The translations under genes and the position numbers were made by a program. Under the pieces are notes generated by a model. The model made no database searches. It saw only the letters and a list, made by a program, of their open reading frames with translations, and was not told where the DNA came from. Positions 56,580-64,000 of a DNA stretch of 64,000 nucleotides are shown here, piece after piece (position 1 is the first letter of the stretch; each line of letters opens with the position of its first letter). Source of the DNA: Deltaproteobacteria bacterium (GTDB lineage Bacteria > Desulfobacterota > GWC2-55-46); NCBI GenBank assembly GCA_016234935.1, contig JACRNL010000011.1:1-64000 (forward strand), written 5' to 3'.

Positions 56580-57599
56580 ATGCGAAAAAATATCATACTC
56601 GAAGCCGCGGTAAGGGAGATGCAAACGGGCGTTCTCGCGCTCGGCAGGGGAGGCAGCGTCTTTTATGCCAACCCCTTTTTTTTGAACTCATTTCCTGTAA
56701 AGGGCGGCGTCGAGGGCAGGCCGATTTCTGAAATAATCGCCAACACCGCCTTTTTAAAGACCGTCGAAGAGTTCGGCAGGACCATGCCGCCCGCATCCGG
56801 CATCATCGAGATAAGCGAACACGGGAGGTTTTTCAAGGTAAGGTGCGTCCCTCTTGACGGCGACCGCGGTCTCCTCGTTTTTCTTCAGGACATCACCGAG
56901 GAAAAGAGGGTGGAGACCATAAAGAAGGATTTTGTCGCCAACGTCTCGCATGAACTGCGCACTCCGCTTGCCAGCATAAAGGGATACTCGGAAACGCTTC
57001 TTGACGGCGGCATGGATGACGAGGACACGCTGACGGAATTTTTGCGGATAATAGACCGGCATGCGACGCGCATGGCCCGGCTTATCGACGACCTGTTGAT
57101 ACTCTCAAAGCTCGAATCCCATCAGATGACCATGGAAATCGCCCCGGTTGACATCAGGGAGGTGATTATCCCGACCGTGAAGAGCTTTGAAAAGCAGGCA
57201 AGGGACAAGCGGATAACGATATCATCGCGCATTCCCGAAGGGCTGCCCAAGGTGATGGGCGACCGCGACAGGCTGGAGCAGGTCGTGGTGAACCTCGTGG
57301 ACAACGCCATAAAATACACTCATTCGGGCGGGAGCGTGAACATAAGCGTGTCAAGGATCGAGGGCAGCGTCCGTGTGGACGTGGCTGACACCGGCATCGG
57401 CATCCCCGCTGAGGACATACCGCGGATATTCGAGAGGTTTTACAGGGTGGACAAGGCAAGGAGCAGGGAGCTTGGCGGAACGGGCCTTGGCCTTGCCATC
57501 GTCAAGCACATCATACAGGGACACGGCGGCAGGATGCACGTGGAAAGCAGGCCGGGGAAGGGATCCGCTTTCAGTTTTTTCTTAAATGCGGTCTTGTGA
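56580..57599 (+). CDS. phoR: PhoR-like histidine kinase without membrane helices
   Basis: A 339-aa kinase: a PAS-like domain (residues 12-105), HisKA with FVANVSHELRTPLASIKGYS, and HATPase with VNLVDNAIKYTHSGG and GTGLGLAIVKHIIQGHGG. PhoR proteins normally start with one or two membrane helices; none is found here or in frame upstream, where only repeat DNA occurs. It is either a soluble sensor or an N-terminally shortened one. It converges with the GGDEF gene. Confidence 0.88.
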   Translation: MRKNIILEAAVREMQTGVLALGRGGSVFYANPFFLNSFPVKGGVEGRPISEIIANTAFLKTVEEFGRTMPPASGIIEISEHGRFFKVRCVPLDGDRGLLVFLQDITEEKRVETIKKDFVANVSHELRTPLASIKGYSETLLDGGMDDEDTLTEFLRIIDRHATRMARLIDDLLILSKLESHQMTMEIAPVDIREVIIPTVKSFEKQARDKRITISSRIPEGLPKVMGDRDRLEQVVVNLVDNAIKYTHSGGSVNISVSRIEGSVRVDVADTGIGIPAEDIPRIFERFYRVDKARSRELGGTGLGLAIVKHIIQGHGGRMHVESRPGKGSAFSFFLNAVL

Positions 57600-57601
57600 T
57601 T

Positions 57602-59002
57602 TTACTCCCCGGCTCCCTCAGGCACGGGCGCGAGGTAGACCGTATTCCTTGAGATGTCCTTTGCATGGTACATCGCCTTGTCCGCCATCTTCAAAAGCTC
57701 TTTTTTGTCCCTCGTGTGTATTGGGAAGGTAGCCAGGCCGATGGACGCGGTGACCTTCACGTCAAGCCCTTCATCCTTCAGGAAGTTGTGGCTGGCTATG
57801 GCCAGCCTTATCCTTTCCGCCACGCGCATGCCCATGTCGTGGCCGGCGTCAACGAGCAGTATCACGTATTCATCGCCGCCGTATCTGACGACGGTGTCCA
57901 CATCCCTCACATTTTGGAGAAGTATTTTCGCTATCTCGACGAGCACTTTGCTGCCCACGAGGTGGTCGTTCCTGTCGTTTATCATCTTGAAGTTATCAAG
58001 GTCTAAAAACAGCGCCGTGACCGGCATCATGAGGCGCATGGCCCTTTTGAGTTCCCTGTCGAGGGCTATTTCCAGGTATTTGCCGTTGTAGAGGTTGGTG
58101 AGGCTGTCTATGTAGGCCATTTCCTTGGCGTCGGCGAACTTCCGTGCGTGTTCAAAGGACTGTGAGGCGTGCTCCGCGATGAACATGGCGTTTTTGATCT
58201 CCTTGACGCCGTAAACTTCCCCGCCCGGCTTGCTTAAAAGCATGAAAAACCCGATAGCATCCGTGCCCTTGACGACAGGCGCAAGGAGTATGCTGCCGTA
58301 TGCCTTCAACTCCTCCATGTGCCGCCATTTTGCCTCGTTTTTAGATATCACTATGACGCTGGAAAGGTTTTTGAGTTCAATGCCGCACTCTTGACCGAAC
58401 GCCTGCACTAATTTCTCCGCGCCGCTTAAAGCTATGTGCCGTTCGGCCTTTATATCGAGTCTTGTCATATCCTGCTCGTAAAAGGCGAGTATGCCCGCCT
58501 CCGCCGGCACTATCTGGAGCATGGCGTCAAGCGAGAGCGAATAGAGCCGGTTAAGTTCCAGGGTCGAAGCGAGGTTTCTGCTGACCTCGTAGAGCTTCAA
58601 GAAATGCTTTATCTCGAAGTTTTCCTCAATGAGGGCCTTTTTCTCCAGGCAGTTCTTGACCGCGAGGATAAGCTCGTCCGCGTTCAGGGGTTTTCTTATG
58701 TAGTCAAAGGCGCCTTTTTTAAGGGCGGCAACGGCGGTGTCTATGGAGCTGTGGCCGGTGACGACGATAACGTCAAGAAGGGCGTTTATCTGTTTGGCCT
58801 TTTCAAGGACTTCAAGGCCGCTTATGTCCGGCATTACAAGGTCCGTCACCACGACGTCGAATTCGTTGTGCTCAATGAGGTTTATCGCCTCTATGCCGGA
58901 CGGCGCGGTCTGAACGTGAAAGCCTGCGCCAGTCAGTATATCGGAAGAGGCTATTCTGAAAAAAGCGTCGTCGTCTACCACAAGCACCCTGCCGTTTCCC
59001 AT
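57602..59002 (-). CDS. REC-GAF-GGDEF response regulator (diguanylate cyclase)
   Basis: A 466-aa protein: receiver domain (VLVVDDDAFFRIAS, phosphorylation Asp in VVVTDLVMPDISG), GAF-like middle (145-290), and a GGDEF domain with VVRYGGDEYVILL. The active-site sequence is GGDEY, and an inhibitory RxxD site (RDVD) lies five residues before it, so it is probably an active, feedback-controlled c-di-GMP synthase. Start at 59002 (MGNGRVLVVDDD); an ATG six codons earlier is also possible. Confidence 0.9.
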   Translation of the reverse strand: MGNGRVLVVDDDAFFRIASSDILTGAGFHVQTAPSGIEAINLIEHNEFDVVVTDLVMPDISGLEVLEKAKQINALLDVIVVTGHSSIDTAVAALKKGAFDYIRKPLNADELILAVKNCLEKKALIEENFEIKHFLKLYEVSRNLASTLELNRLYSLSLDAMLQIVPAEAGILAFYEQDMTRLDIKAERHIALSGAEKLVQAFGQECGIELKNLSSVIVISKNEAKWRHMEELKAYGSILLAPVVKGTDAIGFFMLLSKPGGEVYGVKEIKNAMFIAEHASQSFEHARKFADAKEMAYIDSLTNLYNGKYLEIALDRELKRAMRLMMPVTALFLDLDNFKMINDRNDHLVGSKVLVEIAKILLQNVRDVDTVVRYGGDEYVILLVDAGHDMGMRVAERIRLAIASHNFLKDEGLDVKVTASIGLATFPIHTRDKKELLKMADKAMYHAKDISRNTVYLAPVPEGAGE

Positions 59003-59134
59003 AAAACCCCGGTCAAGCATGATTTAAATCACAATATAAATTACCAGAATAGCGCGGCTTATGTCAATCAAACCCTGCGGCAAACCCTGTGACCAAGGCT
59101 TAATGTTTTTGTCGCCGGGCGCATCGAAAAGTGA

Positions 59135-59140
59135 TATAAT
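59135..59140 (+). promoter_or_regulatory. TATAAT box 8 nt before the YprB-like start codon
   Basis: TGATATAAT, then 8 nt, then ATG at 59149. No clear -35 and no ribosome site, consistent with a leaderless transcript. Confidence 0.5.
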
Positions 59141-59148
59141 TTCAAATT

Positions 59149-60015
59149 ATGCTGAAGAATACATTTTGCCACCTGCCTGGTTTCGGCACAAAGCTGGAGT
59201 CCTACCTATGGAAAAACGGCATACTCTCATGGGATGAGATTATCGACGGCGACGCGCTGCCTTTAAAAAAGAAGGCGCATTCCCTGAAGGAAGGCATAAG
59301 GGAATCCTTCAGGCATCTGGGCGAGCAAGACTCAGCTTATTTTGCCCGGCTCCTTCCCGTAGGCGCGCACTGGCGCATCTTCCGCGAGTTCAGGGAACAG
59401 TGCGCCTATCTGGACATCGAAACGAACGGGATAATGGGCGACAGGGGCTACATAACGACCATAGCGCTCTTTGACGGCCGCTCGGTATCCTACTATTTAA
59501 AAGACCGCAATCTGAAGGACTTCAAGAACGACATAAAAAAATACAAGCTCCTTGTGACCTACAACGGCAAGTCCTTTGACCTGCCGATTATCGAAAGCCA
59601 GTTCAAGATCAAATTAAAGCACGCGCATATAGACCTGAGGCATCTCCTTAACGGGCTGGGTTTTTCGGGAGGGTTGAAGAAGTGTGAAAAGACGCTGGGC
59701 ATAGACAGGCAGGAGCTTAGCGGCCTTGACGGCTACTTTGCCGTGCTGCTGTGGAACGATTTTCTCAGGAACAGGAATTACAAGGCCGTGGAGACGCTCC
59801 TTGCCTATAACATACAGGACGCGGTGAATCTTGAGCACCTTATGGTGGCGGCGTATAATCTGAAGCTCCGTGAGACGCCGTTTTCAAGCACGCACGAGCT
59901 TGCCCTTCCCTCCCCGCCGGAGCTTCCTTTTAAGGCCGACACGCCGACCATCAAGCGCGTGCTTTCTAAAAACTACTGGTATTCCTCTAAACTCAAAGAT
60001 TACGTCAGGACTTAA
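59149..60015 (+). CDS. YprB-type ribonuclease H-like exonuclease domain protein
   Basis: A 288-aa protein with a DEDD exonuclease-like fold. The acidic motif AYLDIETNG, LVTYNGKSFDLPIIE, and YNIQDAVNLEHL are placed as in the YprB ribonuclease H-like family. The N-terminal 80 residues resemble a helical adaptor (FCHLPGFGTKLESYLWKNGI). Substrate unknown. It precedes the TatD gene by 9 bp and is likely cotranscribed. Confidence 0.85.
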   Translation: MLKNTFCHLPGFGTKLESYLWKNGILSWDEIIDGDALPLKKKAHSLKEGIRESFRHLGEQDSAYFARLLPVGAHWRIFREFREQCAYLDIETNGIMGDRGYITTIALFDGRSVSYYLKDRNLKDFKNDIKKYKLLVTYNGKSFDLPIIESQFKIKLKHAHIDLRHLLNGLGFSGGLKKCEKTLGIDRQELSGLDGYFAVLLWNDFLRNRNYKAVETLLAYNIQDAVNLEHLMVAAYNLKLRETPFSSTHELALPSPPELPFKADTPTIKRVLSKNYWYSSKLKDYVRT

Positions 60016-60024
60016 ATCAAGGCG

Positions 60025-61446
60025 ATGACAAAAGATATTTCGTTCGTAGACACCCACGCGCATCTCGACGACGCGCGTTTTGACGTTGACAGAAAAGAGG
60101 CCGTCCGAAGGGCGGGCGAGGCCGGCCTTAAAAATATCATCAGCGTCGGATGCTGGGACAGGAAAAAAGGGTTCGGCCCGCTGGCCGGAGTCCTGAAAGA
60201 GCATGCATTTATCTATGCGGCCCTTGGCGTGCACCCGCACGATGCAAAGGACGCTGCCGGCGACGAACCGTTCGACCTCATAAAAAAATGCGCCCTCGAA
60301 TGGAAGGACGGCGGCGGCAGGGGCAGGGTGGTCGCCATAGGCGAGGCAGGCCTTGATTACCACTACGACAAATCCCCTCGCGCCGTTCAAAGCGCGGTCT
60401 TCATAAGGCAGATACGCCTTGCAAGGGAGCTTAATCTGCCTCTTATCGTCCATTCGCGCGAGGCGGACAAAGATACCATCGAAATATTAAAGGCCGAGGG
60501 CGCTCAAGCGACAGGCGGCGTGTTCCATTGCTTTTCGGGCACAGGGGAGACCGCCGAAGAGGTTCTGAAACTCGGTTTTTTCATCTCCTTCACGGGCGTC
60601 ATCACCTTCCCGAACGCGGCCCAGGCGCGCGATATCGTCAAAAAAGTCCCCATGGAAAAACTGCTCATCGAGACCGACTGCCCTTACCTCGCGCCGGCGC
60701 CCCACCGCGGCAAGAGGAACGAGCCTGCCTTCGTAGTGGACACAGCAAGGCAGATAGCCGCGATAAAGGGCCTGTCCATCGAAGACGTGGCGCGCATAAC
60801 GACGAATAACGCCGAAGACCTCTTCGCGTTAAGGAAGGATAAGGAAGACAAGATAAAGATAGCCTATAAGATACGAAATTCCCTTTATCTGAACGTCACC
60901 AACAGGTGCTCCAACTACTGCACCTTCTGCGCGAAGTTCAAATCCTACACCGTGAAGGGCCATTACCTGCGCCTCGGCGAGGAGCCCGACTTCAAGAAGG
61001 TCATTGACGCCGTAGGCCCCGACCCTTTGCAGTATGACGAGATAGTCTTTTGCGGCTTCGGAGAGTCCCTTATAAGGCTTGACCTCGTAAAGGAGGTCGG
61101 CATGTATTTAAAAAGGATGGGCTGCAGGATACGGGTGGACACCGACGGACTGGCCAACCTGGTGCACAAGAGGAACGTCCTTTCAGAGCTGAAGTTCGTT
61201 GACGTCATCTCCGTCAGCCTGAACGCGCCGGATTCAGCCACCTACCAGAAGCTCGTAAAAACGCCCTTCGGAGACGCCGCATACCCCGCGATACTCTTTT
61301 TCCTGAAAGAGGCCAAAAAGCACATCTCAAAGGTCATCGCCAGCATAGTAGCCGTCCCCGGCCTCGACGTCGAAGCCTGCCGAAAGGTGGCCGAAGATGA
61401 GATAGGCGTGGCCTTCAGGGTGCGGGAGTATGACAATGTGGGGTAA
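60025..61446 (+). CDS. TatD nuclease fused to a radical SAM domain
   Basis: A 473-aa fusion. Residues 1-262 are TatD: FVDTHAHLDDARFD, AIGEAGLDYHYDKSP, PLIVHSREAD, GVFHCFSGTGETAEE and ETDCPYLAPAPHRGKRN. Residues 280-473 are a radical SAM domain with VTNRCSNYCTFC (CxxxCxxC) and IVFCGFGESLIRLD. Such fusions are known mainly in Nitrospirota and Desulfobacterota, but the radical SAM product is unknown. The radical SAM part is short. Confidence 0.9.
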   Translation: MTKDISFVDTHAHLDDARFDVDRKEAVRRAGEAGLKNIISVGCWDRKKGFGPLAGVLKEHAFIYAALGVHPHDAKDAAGDEPFDLIKKCALEWKDGGGRGRVVAIGEAGLDYHYDKSPRAVQSAVFIRQIRLARELNLPLIVHSREADKDTIEILKAEGAQATGGVFHCFSGTGETAEEVLKLGFFISFTGVITFPNAAQARDIVKKVPMEKLLIETDCPYLAPAPHRGKRNEPAFVVDTARQIAAIKGLSIEDVARITTNNAEDLFALRKDKEDKIKIAYKIRNSLYLNVTNRCSNYCTFCAKFKSYTVKGHYLRLGEEPDFKKVIDAVGPDPLQYDEIVFCGFGESLIRLDLVKEVGMYLKRMGCRIRVDTDGLANLVHKRNVLSELKFVDVISVSLNAPDSATYQKLVKTPFGDAAYPAILFFLKEAKKHISKVIASIVAVPGLDVEACRKVAEDEIGVAFRVREYDNVG

Positions 61447-61460
61447 GGGTTTCACATTTT

Positions 61461-61482
61461 TATAATGTAAAACTGTTTACAT
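61461..61482 (+). promoter_or_regulatory. -10 box overlapping a perfect inverted repeat upstream of the HEPN gene
   Basis: TATAAT (61461-61466) runs into ATGTAAA-ACTG-TTTACAT (61465-61482), a 7-bp perfect inverted repeat covering the expected start of transcription. It looks like an operator. Confidence 0.55.
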
Positions 61483-61494
61483 GGCGAATATTTT

Positions 61495-62721
61495 ATGATC
61501 CATCCTAAAGCATTAGACAAAATGAAAAAGAGCTTAAAATTGACATTGGAGAATTGTAAGGTAGAAAATACTTGGCCAGTATTTAATTCCTATTATGATA
61601 ATTTAAAAAAGTTTGCATCCGAAGTAATAAAACATCGCAAGGATTGGATTGACTTCAGTAGTGTTCTGAGCATATTTTCTAATCGAGTATGGCAAGCATT
61701 ATCTGAAAAATTTCCAAATAATCGTACTGCAACAGGCGGTTTGAAAGAATTACTGGGTAATGAAATAACAGAGCAACTGTTTGACTCAGTCATCAAATAC
61801 ATTGAAAGCATACCGAGAAAATATCAGTTTTGTTTTCCTTGTCCGAGTATTGAGGGATTTGGAGAAGGAATCGTTGATTTATCAAAAGATTTTTTGATTA
61901 AAAATAATCATGATACGGCTCCCCGCGGTAGTTTATTAGTTAATGCTCTACGTGGATCAAACTCAGGATTTTTAGAAGCAAGAAAGACATATATTTGTAT
62001 TGAGGAAGATGGCTACACAGAAGGTTCTGCAGATGACCCCGCGTTTATAAATGCATTTTCAAAATTTAAACAGTTTATACATTTAGGTATTATAAACAAA
62101 TTATTCATTGAAGCATTAAGAGCTCCTATTATACTGGGCTCTTCATTTTCAAAGGGGTTACGTACAGTTGTTTTTGATAAGGCTGAACCAGACAGTGCAT
62201 CTTGTCATGTTTCGATTCCAGAACATACAGCCAAGTATTTAGAAAAGATATCCTTTAGTGCGGATTTTATCGCAGAAATGAAAACAAAAGAAGGAGTAGA
62301 ATATAACCAACACAAATTGGAGCCTACAATCAATTTGATAACGGCCCCAGCTGATAATGAAGATGCTAATGCGATCAAAAGCGCGGTTGAATGGGCTTTT
62401 GAAGCATCAATAAATTCTGATGAGACAGTAGCATTCCTTCAGATATGTATCGGCATCGAAGCTATTTTAGGTGATATAGATAACGAAAAAGAACCGCTGA
62501 CAACAAGATTAGCCGATAGATGTGCCTACATCCTTGGGAAAAACATGGTAGATAGGAAAGAAATAAGAGATATGTTTGAAAAGTTATATAAAGTGCGTTC
62601 CAAACTTGTTCATGGCAGGCGTGTAAGATTAAAGAAGGACGATGAGCGTTATCTTTTTTGGGGTCGGAGAATTCTTGATAGGCTTATTCGAAAGGAGATG
62701 AATTTTTTAAAAATTGATTAA
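61495..62721 (+). CDS. AT-rich Apea-like HEPN domain protein
   Basis: A 408-aa protein of much lower GC than its surroundings. The C-terminal 110 residues are a HEPN domain of the ApeA-like type: FLQICIGIEAILGD, LTTRLADRCAYILGK and VRSKLVHGRRV with the RNase motif R368-x4-H373. ApeA-type HEPN proteins are anti-phage RNases or abortive-infection effectors. The N-terminal 290 residues I do not recognise; they would be the sensor. It stands alone with its own promoter, behind the TatD fusion, and is followed by palindromes. Confidence 0.7.
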   Translation: MIHPKALDKMKKSLKLTLENCKVENTWPVFNSYYDNLKKFASEVIKHRKDWIDFSSVLSIFSNRVWQALSEKFPNNRTATGGLKELLGNEITEQLFDSVIKYIESIPRKYQFCFPCPSIEGFGEGIVDLSKDFLIKNNHDTAPRGSLLVNALRGSNSGFLEARKTYICIEEDGYTEGSADDPAFINAFSKFKQFIHLGIINKLFIEALRAPIILGSSFSKGLRTVVFDKAEPDSASCHVSIPEHTAKYLEKISFSADFIAEMKTKEGVEYNQHKLEPTINLITAPADNEDANAIKSAVEWAFEASINSDETVAFLQICIGIEAILGDIDNEKEPLTTRLADRCAYILGKNMVDRKEIRDMFEKLYKVRSKLVHGRRVRLKKDDERYLFWGRRILDRLIRKEMNFLKID

Positions 62722-63042
62722 ATGTAAGAGCTTGTAGCTATTTTGGGGGGCTGTGCCCACCCTACGGAACTGCAAAACAGCAACAGGACGCTGAAGCGTC
62801 CGGGGCCGCGTTCCCACGCCGGGGCGTGGGAACGATAATAAAGGCATTCCGGTGGAGTGAAGGGGTGGGTATGGCATGGCCGCGGCGCGCGCCGCGGCCA
62901 TGCCGGAGGAAGTTTTTTTAAAAACGGGATTTGCGGCAGGTTGATTATGTTATTTCCTTCCCCCTGATGGGGGATGATTCGCAATGCTCTCTTGTTATAA
63001 ATGTAGGTATGCGGTTTGCCTTTGTCAAGCGGAACCGGGAAT
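62722..63042. repeat. Palindrome-rich gap after the HEPN gene
   Basis: Contains CGTTCCCACGCC / GGCGTGGGAACG (62808-62833), a perfect 32-bp GC palindrome (62873-62904, half-site GGCATGGCCGCGGCGC) followed by T7, and CCCCCTGATGGGGG near 62965. Likely a bidirectional terminator region for the HEPN gene and ald. No gene seen. Confidence 0.7.
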
Positions 63043-64000
63043 TTACAGGACGGCAAGGGGACGCCAGTCATTGTCGGTGGCAATGGCTGCGGCGCGGTGG
63101 GTGACCATGCCCTGATGGACGTTGATGCCTTTTTTGAGGGCAGGGTCGCTGTTTGCGGCGTCTTTAAGGCCGAGGGTTGCTATTTTAAGCAGATAGGGAA
63201 GCGTGACGTTCGTAAGGGCAAAGGTGGATGTCCTAGGGACTGCGCCGGGCATGTTGGCCACGCCGTAATGAAGAACGCCGCCAACTTCATAGACGGGGTC
63301 TGAATGGGTGGTCGGTTTGATGGTCTCCACGCACCCGCCCTGATCAACGGATACGTCAACGATGACCGAGCCTTTTTTCATGGAGGCGACCATCTCCCGC
63401 GTGACGAGTTTGGGCGTCCTTGCGCCGGGGACGTGGGCGGCGCCGATAAGAAGGTCTGCGGCCTTTACCGCCTGTCCGATATTGTATGAATTGGAATAAA
63501 GGCTCTTTATCCGCGCTCCGAACATGCCTTCCAGACGCCTGAAGCGGCCGGCATCGGCGTCAAGGACCGTCACTTCCGCGCCGAGGCCGACGGCTATGCG
63601 CGCGGCGTTTGTGCCGACCATGCCCGCGCCGAGTATCGTCACGACGCCGCATGGAACTCCGGGCACGCCGCTTAAAAGCAGGCCCTGTCCGCCGTTTGAT
63701 TTTAAAAGATAGTTCGCGCCGATTTGAACGGAAAGCCTTCCTGCCACTTCGCTCATGGGCGCGAGGATGGGCGTCATCCGGTCATCTGTTTCTATTGTTT
63801 CATAGGCAATGGCCGTCACGTTGCCTTTTACGAGCGCGCTTGTAAGCGCAGGCTCCGCCGCAAGGTGCAAAAAGGTGAATATGACGAGGCCGTCACGGAG
63901 ATATTTGTATTCCTCCGGCCTCGGCTCCTTGACCTTTACGATAAGCTCCGCGGCTTTCCACACTTCTTCCGCTGAGGATATCTCGGCGCCCGCCTTGCGG
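63043..64000 (-). CDS. ald: Alanine dehydrogenase (N-terminal end outside window)
   Basis: Leftward NAD-dependent enzyme converting alanine to pyruvate and ammonia. The frame is open to the right edge ([18 protein letters not shown]), so about the first 60 residues are missing. Motifs: [34 protein letters not shown]-binding [20 protein letters not shown] and [20 protein letters not shown]. The end [19 protein letters not shown] is typical. Confidence 0.96.
   Translation of the reverse strand, partial: RKAGAEISSAEEVWKAAELIVKVKEPRPEEYKYLRDGLVIFTFLHLAAEPALTSALVKGNVTAIAYETIETDDRMTPILAPMSEVAGRLSVQIGANYLLKSNGGQGLLLSGVPGVPCGVVTILGAGMVGTNAARIAVGLGAEVTVLDADAGRFRRLEGMFGARIKSLYSNSYNIGQAVKAADLLIGAAHVPGARTPKLVTREMVASMKKGSVIVDVSVDQGGCVETIKPTTHSDPVYEVGGVLHYGVANMPGAVPRTSTFALTNVTLPYLLKIATLGLKDAANSDPALKKGINVHQGMVTHRAAAIATDNDWRPLAVL

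Overview
The window is a 64 kb piece of the chromosome of a GC-rich, Gram-negative bacterium. It carries Kdo/LPS genes, a signal-peptide porin, an Slp-type outer-membrane lipoprotein, FtsEX-EnvC and CtpA. Heavy use of AGG (Arg) and ATA (Ile) codons, the TatD/radical-SAM fusion, a MetV-like C1 protein, SudB/GltA (Nfn-like) flavoproteins and dense small palindromic repeats suggest an uncultivated Nitrospirota- or Desulfobacterota-like lineage. I cannot place it more precisely by eye. There is no rRNA, CRISPR array, transposase or phage module. Three tRNA genes (Leu-UAG, Val-UAC, Asp-GUC) are present.

Layout. 1-6.9 kb (+): end of pyruvate phosphate dikinase, SMC, a roadblock/LC7 protein, a YkuK-like protein, a flavin reductase. 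7-12 kb (-): LigA, an HDAC-family deacetylase, MetV-like and FolD. 12.1-14.1 kb (+): a Kef/CPA2 antiporter. 14.2-20.7 kb, mostly (-): zinc ribbon, Def, ACT regulator, Dgt, (+) Slp lipoprotein, a 46-aa peptide, QueC, an APH-AAA kinase fusion and Hpt. 20.9-25.3 kb (+): kdsB-pyrG-kdsA-kdsD. 25.4-27.2 kb: a porin behind a strong promoter and a long structured leader. 27.6-34.1 kb (+): a respiratory operon. 34.4-40.7 kb: tRNA-Leu, tig-clpP-clpX-lon. 41-47.2 kb: two tRNAs, ftsE-ftsX-envC, ctpA, a YibQ-like deacetylase. 47.4-55.3 kb: csp, ispA, dxs, an AT-rich nuclease-like gene, tlyA, sudB-gltA. 55.3-59 kb: a low-MW phosphatase/ArsC protein, phoB, phoR and (-) a REC-GAF-GGDEF protein. 59-64 kb: a YprB-like exonuclease, TatD/radical SAM, an AT-rich HEPN gene and (-) alanine dehydrogenase running off the end.

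The most interesting unit is the 27.6-34.1 kb operon. Its heme-copper oxidase has CuA in subunit II and ba3-like spacing of the metal ligands in subunit I. The active-site tyrosine position holds glutamine, and a glutamate precedes the CuB histidine pair. That pattern fits nitric oxide reductases that arose from oxygen reductases better than an ordinary oxidase. Downstream lie SCO and a cytochrome b / 2[4Fe-4S] / MvhD-like fusion, which could connect quinol, ferredoxin-type carriers and the terminal reductase.

A second theme is repeats. At least five families of short palindromic elements fill the gaps between genes, sometimes nested in one another. Some supply coding sequence (HDAC C-terminus, TlyA N-terminus, an in-frame insert in SCO and in the cytochrome b fusion). 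Approximately 40-bp direct duplications sit at three gene junctions. Two AT-rich genes, a PD-(D/E)XK-like nuclease candidate and an ApeA-like HEPN protein, look like acquired defence genes. Several genes (slp, kdsB, the YprB-like gene) have a -10 box so close to the start codon that their mRNAs may be leaderless.
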